This document shows, in pieces, positions 46,733 through 58,699 of a DNA stretch of 64,000 bases. Under the pieces are notes generated by a model. That model did not search any database and was not told where the DNA came from. It worked only from the letters and a program-made list of their open reading frames with translations. Source of the DNA: Sambucus nigra (taxonomy: Eukaryota; Streptophyta; Magnoliopsida; Dipsacales; Adoxaceae); assembly GCA_949130495.1 (NCBI GenBank), contig OX422217.1, forward strand, positions 541,261,137-541,325,136, read 5' to 3'. The position numbers and the translations under genes are program-made. Numbering within the stretch: the first letter of the stretch is position 1; the number at the start of each line of letters is the position of its first letter.

Positions 46733-46750
46733 GGTCCTGCTCTGATACCA
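46733..46750 (-). other. Primer binding site of the SIRE-like copia
   Basis: The minus strand reads TGGTATCAGAGCAGGACC, two bases from the LTR end: the initiator-tRNA-Met site. Confidence 0.88.
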
Positions 46751-46752
46751 CT

Positions 46753-48611
46753 TGAAATACTTGTTTACTAGATTAATAACAAAATTTTATAAGTTGTGTA
46801 AACTCCGAATAAACTTTTTGGACAAAACTCTTTTCGAATAAAAACACAAGTTGTATTCAAAACTATTTTTTGAATATTTAGTCTAGATGTGGTAGTTAAT
46901 TACCTTAGGTTTTAGAAATTAAAAACCATATACTAGGTCCAACATACAGTACCAATCACAATAGAAATTAAGAACATTCAAAGTGAAGAACACAAGAATT
47001 TTAACGTGAAAAACCCCTAAATCAAGGGAAACATCCATGGTGCCCTCTACGGCACAAACAAAAAATCCACTAAAATAAAGAATCAAGTTACAACACTTAA
47101 GCAAGAACACAAAGATCCTAAATTTAAGTTCAGAGTTAAACTTACATGATTTACTCAACTCCAAAGGTTTTCTGACCAGAACTGATCTTTCCTGGTTGCT
47201 TCTTTGTCTTTTCCTTGATCTCTTTTTTCTTGACTTTTGATTCCAGTAACTCTTTCAATATCTAAGTTTCTCAAACAAATCCATTGTGACTAAGTGTTCG
47301 TGTGTGAGGATGTGTTTTTATTGTGCAATAAATTCATATTTATGCAACTCAGCCTCTCAAATTATTTATACAGACAAATTCCTATAAATCAAGAGGTTCT
47401 ATATGACATGCGGAAACTGATTCAAATTATTTTAAAAAATAACTTCTTTTCAATAAAAAGATCCAAAAGAGAATAATAAAGAAAATTTAGAAAAACTCAA
47501 GTTTCAACAGTGAAACTCAAGATTCTCTTAGAGATGAGTTCTGAGAGAAACTAAGACTTGAAGAGGTCTTAAAATGTCTCGTAAACCCAACACCAAACTC
47601 ACAGAATTCCTACATGGATCTAACTCTCAAAGTTTAGGTTTTCTGGTGTATGAAACTTTAAAGGTTATGCTGTTTGGGTGAAGATAAAACACTTCAGAGG
47701 TTTGAGGTTTCGAAGATTAGGGTTTCTTCTCTCTCTATATATATATATATCTCTCTCCCCTTTATTTCTTTTCTCTCCTTTCTCCCTTATCTCTCTTCTC
47801 TCTACTCTCTCTTTTTATCTTTGTTTGGACGAAAGCCAAAATTCTCAAATGGCTAAGACTACATGGGTTTATATAGTAGCTAAGGGACGATCTCGAACAT
47901 CTGAGGCAATCCAAGGGTTGAGATTAACTTTGACCAGTTGACTCCCAATATAGCGGTTTAATATAAGTAGTGGAAATAACTAACGCTAATTAGCTAAGAC
48001 TGGTAACACATGGATTCCTAACAAATACATGCAGATCATCGATAATGAGCATCCAAGGGTTGAGAATGAATGTAAAGAATGTGTCTATGAGAAAATACAA
48101 AATTAACAACTCGGGAGCAAACACGTGTAAGATTGATAACGACTGAAAAATGTGTGTTTTGAAAATATTTACATTATCCCCCTCAAGTCTCTAGCGCTTT
48201 GAGATCCTACCCAACATAACTTTTAATGAAAAAAACTATTTCGCATAATTCAACTTTTAATCCCAATACTTTTAAAAACCAAATTTGAATAATTTCAAAT
48301 ATTATTTAAAATGTTTTAAAAATGTTATAAGGAATTAAATTGATTTGTAAAAGCTAATTAAAGTGTTTAAATCAAAATATGCACAGGAACTATAAAATAT
48401 GCAGTGCAAGTTTCCTAAAGTGGTTATAAGATATAATTAACTTCCCTTTCGGTGATCTTCAAGATTTCTTGGACTGGATTTTTTCGTTCATGCTTGAACT
48501 TTTGAGAGAGAGAGAAACTCATTAAAACTAACCTAATTTGTCTCAATATACAAACTAGTTGGAAATACTATATATATAGACTTAAGTAAGTCTATATATA
48601 ATGTGTTCACA
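46753..48611 (-). repeat. 5' LTR of the SIRE-like copia
   Basis: Partner of 19091-21150, about 1859 bp. It lacks about 200 bp present in the 3' LTR (break near 47450). A candidate TATA box, TATATAAA on the minus strand, is at 47868-47875. Confidence 0.82.
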
Positions 48612-49707
48612 ATCTTGCCCAAAATGATGTAGTTTTGATTCTAGCAAAATTCAACATGTGTTCTTTCCCAATTTCAGTCCCAAACAGCCACTAAATCATT
48701 TTTCTACACTACCCAATCAATATAAAAGATAAGTGGACAACTTTTAAATGATTTTAACACCCAATAATAATCTTGATCCAAAGGATTCAATCATCAATCA
48801 TAAAATAAATCCATGCTTATGAGTCTCAATTATGAACACCTGAATTTAACGTAGTTCCAATTTAAAAAGTCAATTACCTATGATCAAACATATAAATTCC
48901 TATAAGATCTTATCTTTATGATATGGGATTTTCTTAATAACATCATAAATCAATTTACACCGCTATTTATGGAATTTATTTCACCCCAAACCCTATTCAT
49001 GCAAACCCTCACTCAAAAACTAGTTTTCATAGCACCTACCATGATATGAATTCAAACTACTACTAATTTGATTAAGCAAGTTAATTACTTTCCTTATATT
49101 TTTTGTAGGGTCTTAATCGTCCTTATTTGTGATTGATTATAATGCTAGGAGTCCTTGAATCTCCTTCCAATTTGGCCTCCTCTAGGGCTCACTCTTGATT
49201 CCTCTTCTTTTTTCTCTCTTCCTCCTCTCTTATAATTTTAAAATAATGAAGTGGACGCCTCCCCACACTAACCCTCTTATTTTAATTTCCTAATACCGAA
49301 ATTAGGTTATTATGCTAAATTAAAATGACTCAAATACCCCTACATGAGTTCGGACTAGTCTAAAAAGACCATGGAACCCAATTACTACCCCCCGGGTACT
49401 TAATTAAGAATATTTCAGCCTATTCAAGATCAACCATGAACTTGAAATCGCTATTTGAGTCACTACACATTAATTTCCTATCACAACCTTAGAATATTAT
49501 ACTCGCAAGCCCCAATTGAGATATCATAAAATTCTCATCGTTTTTACTCACTACGACGTATTCACAATTGATCGGATTTTATTTACTATAATCACACTAG
49601 TAAATTTACCACATAAATAATAACCTTATACTCACAAATTAGTATTTATTAAATACACAATATTTCTTATTTTAATTAAATTACGTTCAAAATTACAAGG
49701 TGTTACA
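48612..49707 (-). repeat. Tek-A 5' LTR, outer block
   Basis: This continues the LTR cut at 19090. The outer end on the minus strand starts TGTAACACCTTGTAATTTTG, a typical start for long chromovirus LTRs. No coding region. Confidence 0.65.
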
Positions 49708-49991
49708 AATCCTTGATAGGTTGTTATTCTACCACGATGAACCGAAGGTAGTGAAATTTCTTAAATATCATCTTGAGCGTGAATGTAGGTGAGGATAAAC
49801 CATGTTAAAATATTGATTTTCATAGTATCTTCGAAATTGCTATTTATTTTTTTAACTTTATTATTCTTAAGTTAAAATTGTCCCTTTATATTTTAATTAG
49901 TTTAAAGGAATGTTGTCAAAAGTTTTTAAATTTCTATTGAATTTATAAATAGCCAAGTGACCCCCTTCTTGGGTATATTTTCGAGCCAACA
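49708..49991 (+). repeat. 3' part of the Cop-B 5' LTR
   Basis: This ends GAGCCAACA just before TTGGTATCATAGCC. The beginning has been displaced by Tek-A. Confidence 0.55.
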
Positions 49992-49993
49992 AT

Positions 49994-50006
49994 TGGTATC
50001 ATAGCC
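49994..50006 (+). other. Primer binding site of Cop-B
   Basis: TGGTATCATAGCC, a one-base variant of the tRNA-Met site TGGTATCAGAGCC. Confidence 0.7.
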
Positions 50007-50059
50007 TAAATAATAGAAAATTAATTTGAAAATGTATATGTTTTAGGATAAAGATCTAA

Positions 50060-51180
50060 ATGGCAACTTTTTCGAACGTTAACATATTCGGAGGCCAATT
50101 TACAAACCGACCACGATTTTTATGGATCTAACAATAGTTTTTTGGGAAAATAGAAAAAATGATTTATTCAAGAACATGATCATGAACATATGGAGAGATA
50201 TTGCTAATGGTCCCTATACACTTATGAAAATATTTGACAATACTTCCACACTAAAAGTTGAATTAGAATTTAATGAAGGTTATTTTAGAAGAATGAAAGT
50301 AAACACTAAAGAAATTAACATTTCATATTTCTCATTTTCCTTAAATGAATATCGAAGAGTCTCGTGTTGTTCTTATGATAAAAAAAATATGGGACATTCT
50401 TGAAATCACACGCGAAGGTACATCTCAAGTAGAATAGGATAATAAAGTGCACTTCTGAAAAATTATAAATTATATGAAATGAAAGATGAAGAATCCATTG
50501 AAGTCTATCATTCACAAACTTCATAATCTTGGAAAGGTATTTTATAATAATGAAAAGGGCATAATGATTCACAAGGCCATGTCAAATAAGTGGGATTCAA
50601 AGAAGATTTTCCTTCAATCACAACTCTGCTCAGATGATATATCGTTGGATTAATTAGTGGGTCATTCATAACATATGAGAGGGAACTAAAAGAAATGGGT
50701 GAAAGAGGAAAAATTATCAAAAAAAACTTAGCATTCATTTTTTAACTTTAAAATAATGGCACTTTTTATGAAAAATAGAAAAAGTTATCTCATACATTAA
50801 TCAAAGGGAAAATCCAATCGATCCAACTTCAAAAGACACAAATACAATGAAAATAAATCAAAAGAAGAAAAATGACTTAGATGAAATGAGTATGGTAACT
50901 TTATAGAGAAGTGTCCTAAACGCAAGATGTAACAGAAAAAAAGAAGAAGCGAGCACTATAAAGAATGTGGAAAGAAGGAGATGAAGGCCACAATGAGTGA
51001 TTCAGATGACGCCTATTCTAGAATTGATCAAGCACATATGAACAAGAAAATCTATGTCTTATGGGACTAGAAGATGAGGTGTGATTGAAGGAATTAGCAA
51101 AAAAAGGAAAGCGGTACCTAGATGATGAATGTTCTCGACAATAGATTGGAGATAAGAATAAATTTTCTATTTTAACACAA
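50060..51180 (+). pseudogene. gag remnant of Cop-B
   Basis: An ATG near 50061 opens MATFSNVNIFGGQFTNRP, which soon stops. Frame 50122-50403 has FWENRKNDLFKNMIMNIWRD and ANGPYTLMK, matching the 'MxxFLxxxxxxLWxAIxNGP' start of copia Gag. A knuckle remnant ending EKCPKRKM lies at about 50900-50930. Most of the rest is unreadable because of stops. Confidence 0.6.
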
Positions 51181-51198
51181 AAGAAAAGACCAATAGTC

Positions 51199-52300
51199 AT
51201 GTTTGGTGATAATTCAAAAGGAAGAATCATCGGTGAACGTAAAATTGGTATAACAAATTATCCTTGCATTGATAATGTCTTACTTATTGATGGACTGAAA
51301 TATAACTTAATTGGCAGTAGACAACTATGTAATACTGGATATCATGTCTTCTTTGATTCAAAATATTGTTTAGTGAAAATGACCTGAACAATGATGTCTC
51401 ATTTGTTGCATCAAGAACCTTAAATGTTTATACCTTGGAAATATATGATCTTAACCTTAAAAAACATATCGCTCCCTTATAGATGATTATTCTTGATTAT
51501 GGGATAGATGACTAAGACATGATAATATGGAACTTACTAATAAACTGTAAAGAAAAGATCTTGTTAAAGGTCTTCCAAAAGTAAAATACGTAAAAGAAAA
51601 TATTTATAATGCATGTCACTACGAAAAAGAAATATAAAACATCTTTTAAAAGTAAAAGGATTTAACCTCATCAAGACCTCTTGAAGTTATACATCTAGAC
51701 TCATTTGTACATCATAACCAATAAAGTATATGCATTGGAAATGGTTGATGATTTCTTTTGATATTGTTGGGTATTCTTCTTGACTAATAAAAGTGAAACA
51801 TATAGAATCTTTGTGAACTTTTGTAAAGAGTTAAAATGAAAAAAAGATTCACCACAAAACACTTACGAAATGGAATGGTGGAAAGAAAGAATCGACCACA
51901 TCAAGAAATGTCATGTACAATCCTTAATGAACATGAATTATTGGAATACTTTTGGGTCGAAGCCATAAACACCTCTTGATGTGATAAATAGACTTACAAT
52001 CCGAAAGGTAATTAATTAAACTCCTAATAAAATTTAGAGAGAAAAGAAACCTAACATTGGGTATGTCAAATTGTTTGGGTGAAAATATTTTATTTTAAAT
52101 GAATGGAAAATTTGAGAAAAATTGTTCCTAAATATATTGAAGGAATATTTTGGGTTATTAAACATAGAGTAAATCCTATAGTATTCTCAATATAAGAACT
52201 CAAATAACATAAAATGAATGTCACATTTAATGGAAACAACCCATATTCTCTCTAAAGAAAATACAATGATAATGAGGATTATAACCTAGTAAGAAAACAA
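51199..52300 (+). pseudogene. Gag-pre-integrase and integrase remnant of Cop-B
   Basis: Frame 51199-51387 reads VMFGDNSKGRIIGERKIG, CIDNVLLIDGLKYNLIGSRQ and LCNTGYHVFFDSKYC, a diagnostic copia block. Later pieces include ALEMVDDFF and WVFFLTNKSETYRIF (integrase core near the 'VxVDDYSRYxWVxFL' motif, about 51735-51820) and NGMVERKN (about 51870-51895). All are separated by stops and frameshifts. Confidence 0.75.
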
Positions 52301-52539
52301 GTTAAAATCCTTTCCATAAAACCAACTGAAAATTCACACAAGGAAGAAACTCAAGTTGAGAAAGAAACCCACTAAGACCTACGTAGAAGTTGGAAGTTCG
52401 TTAGTGATCATCCCGAAAACCAAATTATTAAAGAAATATCAAAAGCTGTAACCACAAGATCTAAGTTAAGAAATGCATGTAATGATTTTGAATTTGTTTC
52501 CTAAATAGAATCCAAAACCATTAATGAATTTGAGATAGA

Positions 52540-53890
52540 TGAATTACGGCTACTAGTATTGCAAGAGGGACTCGTACAATTAAAAATGAATCATGTTTGG
52601 AACCTTATATCACCACCCAAGAACAAATCCATCATAGGCATCAAATGGATCTTCAAAAATATGATAGATAAAGCTGGGACAATTATCCAAAATAATGAAT
52701 GCCTTATTGCTCAAAGATATAAACAAGAATAAGGAATTGACTACGAAGAAACACTCACCCTCGTTATAAGGTTAAAGGTTATATGTATGTTACTATCATT
52801 CCTACGTTTCATGGAATTCAAACCTTTTTAAATAGATGTCAAAAGAGCCTATTTAAATGGTTACATAAATGAGAAAGTTTAACCCCTTGATTTCAAAAAA
52901 TCATAAATATACAAATCATTTTTTCAAACTCACAAAAGCCGTATATGGACTAAAGTATGAAAGAATAAGTAGTTTTCTCATCTCAAATAATTTTATGAAA
53001 GGATTATTCGATAAAACCCTATATAAAAATACAAAATCAAAATATACTCCTTATTTGAGTCTATGTGGGTGTTGTTATTTTTCGATCCACCAATGACAAA
53101 ATTGTAAAGATTTTGCAAAATGCATGCAAAACGAATTTGAAATGAGTCTTATGGTCGAATAAATTTTTTTAGGTCATGGAATTTTCATCAATCAGTCCAA
53201 GTACAATAATTAACTATTGAACAAATTTGGATTAACTGCATCAAAAATAATTTCCATCCCTATGAGCAGATACATGAAAATAGGAGTTGACGAGTGAGGT
53301 AGGGAAGTTTGTAGAAAATTATATCGAGGAATGATATGAAGTCTGTAATATCTAACCGCAAGTTATCCCAATATCATATTAGGTGTTCATTTATATGCTC
53401 GTGTTCAATCTCAACCAAAATAATCCCACTTAATTTAATTTAAATGAATATTTCACATAGATTTAGGTATTTGGTATCCTAAAATTTCAAGTTTTGATGC
53501 TATAATCTATGCAAATGTCGATTGGATGGGATGTAAGGTTATTCATAAAAATACTAGTGGAGCATGCCACTTCCTTAAACTCTCACTCGTTTCGTAGGCA
53601 AGGAAGAAACAATAAACAAAAGCCCTATCCATGGCAGAAACCGAATATACTGTCTTCAGAAGTTGTCGTGCTTAATCATTATACATTAAATAACTATTAG
53701 GGGACTTTCAAATATTCTTTACCAAAATCCCAATTTTATATGAAAATACAATTGTTATTTCCATTAATAAAACCCATTGTAACACTTTCGACTCAAACAT
53801 ATTCACATAAAATACCACTTTTTACGAGATAATGTACAAAAATACGATGTGTAACTCCGATTTATTCTTATAAAAAATCAACTCACATAT
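52540..53890 (+). pseudogene. Reverse transcriptase and RNase H remnant of Cop-B
   Basis: Readable pieces are: NHVWNLISPPKNKSIIGIKW (about 52590-52650), IDVKRAYLNGYINEKV (first RT Asp, about 52835-52880), and FQTHKSRIWT. In place of the YVDD pair there is only a broken region near 53060-53095. RNase H gives YANVDWMGCKVIHKNTSGAC (53509-53570), HFLKLSL, and the following 'AEAEY' region in another frame. The order is correct for copia, but many codons are lost. Confidence 0.75.
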
Positions 53891-54266
53891 ATTTCACTAA
53901 ACCTCTCTCAAAATAGATTTTTTTACCATCCATCGTGAATTCAACATGAAATTATTTACAATGGATGAATCATTGCATTACATTATATGCTTTATCTATT
54001 CCTATATATGTGCAATAACTATCATTGTAACTAATATGTTTCCCGCACGCAACTCAAGAAATAAAATACCCTACCTTTTTCGCTAATGATAAAAGGGGGA
54101 GAAAAAAAGATATTTGAGCAAAAGAATTGAAAGACAAAAGCTAAAATCAAGGGGGAGAATCAAATAAAGTCACAACAAAAGAGATTTTACAAGAAATGGA
54201 GAGTCTTATCAAAATCATTTTCTCAAACTTTATCAATTGTATAAAGTTCATTAAAAGGGAGAGATT
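53891..54266 (+). other. Cop-B 3' untranslated region with purine tracts
   Basis: No coding signal. AAAGGGGGAGAAAAAAAG (54093), CAAGGGGGAGAATC (about 54148) and AAAAGGGAGAGAT (54254-54266) are candidate polypurine tracts. The last sits directly before TGTGAAACC, the likely 3' LTR start. Confidence 0.5.
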
Positions 54267-55450
54267 GTGAAACCTAAAGTATTGCAAAGAAAATGATTTT
54301 TCATGATAACAACAAAATTGATTTTTATATATTATCTAAGCAAAGGAAAATATTTTGTGATTTTTATTTTTTCAATTTAAATAACACATATATAGTAAAG
54401 AAAACAAAAAATATGATTTCACGCATAATAAATATGTATGATATCTCAAAAGTTCTTTATGTATACATATAAAAAGCTTTAAAATATCACGCACACACAC
54501 ACACACGCACACACACACACACACACACACGCACGCACATAGTAATGGACAAATGTGGGGGGAGAAAACTTACCAAATAAACCCTAAAATCTCAAAAAGA
54601 TGATGGAATCATGATCTGGTGGATCCAAAACCCAAGAATCCAAGCTTGAAATACCAAAGATGTCGCTAAAATGATGTGTTGAGAGTTTGTGATCCGTATT
54701 TACAGAGAAAATGGACTTTTAAAGGATTTAGATATGGAACTGCAACATTGGAAAGATGCAGGTTTCTTTCAAACCAAACTCTCATTCGAAACAGGGAGAC
54801 CCTTCTTCGAACAATGAGAAGGGATTCACTCCCTCAATAAAAATGAACCAGGAAACAAAACACAAACTCATTAAACAAAAAAAAAATAGAACACAAGTGG
54901 CACTCGACATCGAATGAGGTTAAACATTAAAACCCCATATGTTCAACGTAAATGGAATGGGATTGATTATAAGAACCCAAAAAATAGTGAATCCTATGAA
55001 CATACACATGAATCTCGAATCCAACCTATAGATAAATTAGTGACAAGAGTCAAACAACTGAAATAGGTTGTTCACATTGATTAAAACCTAAAGATAACCA
55101 CGTATGTCAAGCAGTCTAGTAAGGAGAAAAGTAAAATTACATGCCAGAAGAGATTATGCAAACCCATTAATATTTGACATACACCTCCCTTAAAATTGTG
55201 TTATTTTACTCCTTTATATTTTTTTCCATGAGAATATACCCTTATATGGATTTTTAATCAATTTTATTTGTCATTAGCACAATGATTTAAGTCCTTTGAT
55301 AATGGTATTGATCACCCTCTTTAGGTCTCTTTCCATTTTTTTACTTATTATTTTCATCAATTATATCTCACATGCAATCGTTATTACAAGCAAACCTCAA
55401 AAATATAGTAAATAAAATATGACCATATTAAGTGAAAACACATGGTGTAA
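54267..55450 (+). repeat. Probable 3' LTR of Cop-B
   Basis: It begins TGTGAAACCTAAAG after a polypurine tract. No gene is seen. The 3' end is not defined, and similarity to 49708-49991 is too weak to confirm by eye. Confidence 0.35.
54489..54538. repeat. (CA)n microsatellite with CG interruptions
   Basis: About 25 CA units broken at a few places by CG. Confidence 0.95.
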
Positions 55451-56308
55451 ACACCACATTCCAACACCCATATGCGCCTCCATATGGTTCAAACAAAGTC
55501 ATATCAATTCCAGACTATCGGTCATCCTTCAAATCCTAACTGATGAATAGATATTCTCTCCAGGACCTATTTGATTTTAATAAATGCTTGAACCTGAGAG
55601 TCCCCCATCACAAATTATAGAGCTCTAAAACCTATTTCCGAAGGTCCTAGATATGTATTAACCGAACTTATGGTTCATATTTTATGGTAAAGAAACCATG
55701 TATTCATACCTATTGGTTGGTTAGGCCTTACTTGGCTGGGAAGTCTAACCTCCTTACTTGTAGGCAAGTCTGGGGCTATGTTTTCTAGAAAGTCCATAGC
55801 AAAAAATTATCTTTTTATCGTTTTAGGGTTTTATAATATAAGAAATCCCTCACCTCATTTGCAGAGGATCTCGATTTCAGTGCGACATCTATTACGAATT
55901 TAGAATAAATCAATTAACCACATTGTCTCATACATTATTTTGCATCACCTTACTCCACGTTTAACCACCATATAACCAATATCACCCACACACTAAAAGT
56001 CATCTGGTAAAGAGTTGAAAACAAAATTCCAAAGTTCTTGAAGGTCCAAACGCTTTTTCTTTTTGTTACCCTAACAAATGCCATTTTGTATATTTCAGTG
56101 TTTTTGTCCAATTTCTAGTGTGCATTACTTTATTTCCCACACTCATCCTACACCTTTATCACACACACACACACATATTTATATATATATATATCTTCAA
56201 GTCTATTTTTATAAACCCCAAAACATAAAAAATATAGTTAACACCATAATTTCCAATTTAGAATTTTCTCCCATTTTTCTAGACCTTCACTATATTTCAC
56301 CCATTTTT
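55451..56308. other. Unassigned intergenic stretch
   Basis: Nothing recognisable between the probable copia LTR and the CACTA end. It contains a short (CA)n/(TA)n run at 56159-56194. The 101-codon open frame over it is microsatellite-driven. Confidence 0.4.
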
Positions 56309-56329
56309 CACTACACTAAAATAGTCGAA

Positions 56330-56660
56330 TTGTCACAGTCCTTGACCACGAAAAAAGGTTATTGTCTCGGCCAAGGACGGTGACATTCCAACAACAAACC
56401 TTGTCATGGTCAAGGACCATGATAATTCTTCATTGTCATGGTCAATTTAATCCTAGAATTTTGTCAAACTTAAGGGATGACCATATATTGCCATGGTCAA
56501 GGACCATGATAAAAAAAATTCCTGTCACGTTCTAAGACTGTGAAAATACAATCATTGTCATGGTCAAGGACGGTGACAAATACTCTCTTGTCATAGTTAA
56601 TGACCGTGACAATTTGTCTCTTATCACCGTTAAGGACCGTAACAAAACTGTAACAAAAAA
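56330..56660. repeat. CACTA subterminal repeats, each a small palindrome
   Basis: About eight units of TTGTCATGGTCAAGGACCGT-like sequence ending GACA. Each half (TGTCACGGTC / GACCGTGACA) is the reverse complement of the other. Such motifs bind the second CACTA protein (TnpA) in En/Spm; here that role is inferred. Confidence 0.8.
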
Positions 56661-56838
56661 CTACTTCAAACAACCAAAAATAACCTATTTTTAATCAAAC
56701 AAAAGCCAACCACAATGTAATTTGAAGTTAAAATTAATCAAATAAAAAACGAAATTAAACAAATCAAACCAAAATACATTATTTCAATTTTAGTTACATC
56801 AAAACCACATACATAAATTTAATTACATTAAATCGAGT

Positions 56839-58400
56839 TTAATCATAAGTATGCTCAATAATGCTCGTGGATAAAAATCGGACAAATGATAACAACCCCA
56901 CTATTTTGTTGATATGTCGAAAATTGCTTTGTTCATCCAACCATAAGACCTCGTCCGCTTTCCTCGACAACACCTCTATCATTCTAACTTGGGACTCATA
57001 AGGTAGTAGTGGAAGGTTTTGCACCATGGTACCCGTAGTGGCTCTCAAATCTTTCTCTCCCTTGGAAATCTGTGATCCTCCACGTGTGTCTTGGATATAA
57101 ACTCTCTCCCCAGCTAGCTCGAATGGAGTCAAAATAGTGGGGTTGGGGGTAGAGTATATATCATAAGGGAATAATGAGTCGATCAAAATCAGTGAGGGGG
57201 ATGGACTAGTTTTCCCTCACTGTCCTTCTCCTTACCCTTTCCTTTATCCTTCGCCGACCTTTTATCATTCTCCACGCATAATCGTTTGACCCATTTGAAC
57301 ATATGATTCATGGTTTGTTAGATATCTTCCAACCTTGATTCCATGTTCGTTTTGTAAATGTTAACCTTAGAATCACAACCCAACATCTTATATTTTCCTA
57401 TTTGGGAGTGAGCATCCTGAGTACGACCTTTTCCATCTTCGCTCAGGATTTATCTCAATGCATATATTCTCAGAGATGCCCTATCAACATCACTCTGGCT
57501 ATTGAGCACTGCCTTTAGCCTATCCTAAAATGAATATTAATAAATTCATGAAATTGATAATATAATTTCAATTATAACTTTCCAAGGTCTCAATGACAAG
57601 CGGATTAGAAGCCTCATCATTGTTCAATCGAACCTTTATATAAGAGTCAATCGTATGTGGTTTTCCCCCTGGGCCACTCCTAGACTCTTGCATCGATTAA
57701 AATAATAATAAAATTTAAATATGACCATTAATTAAAATGTGTCCAAATTAAAGCAATTTACTTACCATTCTATGCTCCACCTCTACATAAGATGTTCACC
57801 TGGATTAGTGCATATCCACTTTCTTTGATAGGTTAGTCCTCTCTGAATCACAAGGGGATAACTGTCTCTCAAACACCTCAAAATTTATGAACCTCTTCCA
57901 TTTGGATAATGTGATAAGATCCTTTTATGGGACGGTGTCTTCACATCACAACACAGGCTCTCGATCCCCAAAAATAGCGGGTGCCCATATTCTTCTTCCA
58001 CATCTTCCATTGCTCACGTACATTGACCAATATACTAAGATTTTAGGGGTAAGTAGAATTGTTATTTTCTAACAAACATATAATATAAAAAAGCTAGTAA
58101 ATTAACATCCAACAAACATATAATAAAATCTTATATGAAAGTCATATATTAATATAAATATGGATATTTTAATACCACTAGGGCCCTCAAATGGCCATCA
58201 TTAGCTCGTCAAAAATGTTCCTCAAATTATAATACTTAGGACCAATTATTGATTTTATCCATTGTACCGACCTCGTCATTAAAGACTTCTTATTTTCAAT
58301 GACATTTATGTGCTCGTTGAATTTGATGGGGTTTCTGTTTGATGAACCCTCTCCCCTCTCCCCATGATTTGTCCCGGTGTCCGATGGCCAGATGTAGACA
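56839..58400 (-). pseudogene. Second gene of the CACTA element, unassigned
   Basis: Open frame 56839-57186 gives MIDSLFPYDIYSTPNP, FELAGERVYIQDTRGG, VQNLPLLPYESQVRMIEVLS, with no motif I can name. Further up, about 57600-57700 reads SRSGPGGKPHTIDSYIKV. A donor-like GTAAGT at about 57763 with an AG near 57700 suggests an intron. Position downstream of the TNP2 gene matches the TnpA or 'plant transposase' (Transposase_24) gene of CACTA elements, but homology is not proven. Other frames are broken. Confidence 0.4.
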
Positions 58401-58699
58401 TATTCTGTAAAAAATAGGATTCATTAGAATAATATATAATATATAATATAAATAAAATGGAATTACTCAATTGTAATATAAGAATTTAAATAACATAATA
58501 CAATGTGTGCCTCTTTTGGGGAAACATAAGCCTATGTTTTTAACATACCAAATTCCCACCCGACGAAATGTACGACTGCATCAGTTATTTCTACAAGTTA
58601 GTTTAGTAGGGTGTGAATTGATCGTTCCTTTTTTGGTACTTTTGTCAGGAAATTGCATTTTTACCCCCACATAAAAGTGGGAAGAAAAGGATAATGTTC

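Larger units (their letters stand above)
19091..48611 (-). mobile_element. SIRE-like Ty1/copia retrotransposon, interrupted
   Basis: The LTRs at 19091-21150 and 46753-48611 bracket a minus-strand copia. Its order is gag, protease, integrase, reverse transcriptase, RNase H, with integrase before reverse transcriptase as in Ty1/copia. The roughly 2-kb LTRs, primer site GTGGTATCAGAGCAGGACC and RT/RNase H motifs suggest the SIRE/Maximus lineage (inference). It lies inside the Tek-A LTR. The flanks GTCCT (19086-19090) and ATCTT (48612-48616) match at three of five positions; both differences are transitions, so an eroded TSD is plausible. Lard-C (23061-42694) interrupts its reverse transcriptase. 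Without that insertion it is about 9.9 kb. Confidence 0.85.
2153..49707 (-). mobile_element. Tek-A: outer host Ty3/gypsy element of the nest (minus strand, 3' end lost)
   Basis: Four pieces make this element once the insertions are removed: the internal domain at 2153-5060, a primer site near 5045, and a 5' LTR in two blocks (17124-19090 and 48612-49707) totalling about 3.06 kb. The LTR begins on the minus strand TGTAACACC and ends GGGGTGTCA. Long LTRs, the tRNA-Met primer site and the gag type suggest a Tekay/Del chromovirus (inference). The 3' LTR is absent, cut off at the patchwork junction. It inserted into the 5' LTR of the copia on its right; the base run after its end is AATCC, but the matching left TSD is lost. 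Confidence 0.7.
49708..55450 (+). mobile_element. Cop-B: decayed Ty1/copia retrotransposon
   Basis: This plus-strand element has the end of a 5' LTR (to 49991), a primer site, gag, gag-pre-integrase block, integrase, reverse transcriptase and RNase H remnants, purine tracts near 54.1-54.26 kb, and a probable 3' LTR from 54267. Tek-A inserted into its 5' LTR, so the start of that LTR lies to the left of the nest and is not in this window. I could not align the 5' LTR tail with the supposed 3' LTR, so the right boundary is a guess. Confidence 0.65.
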
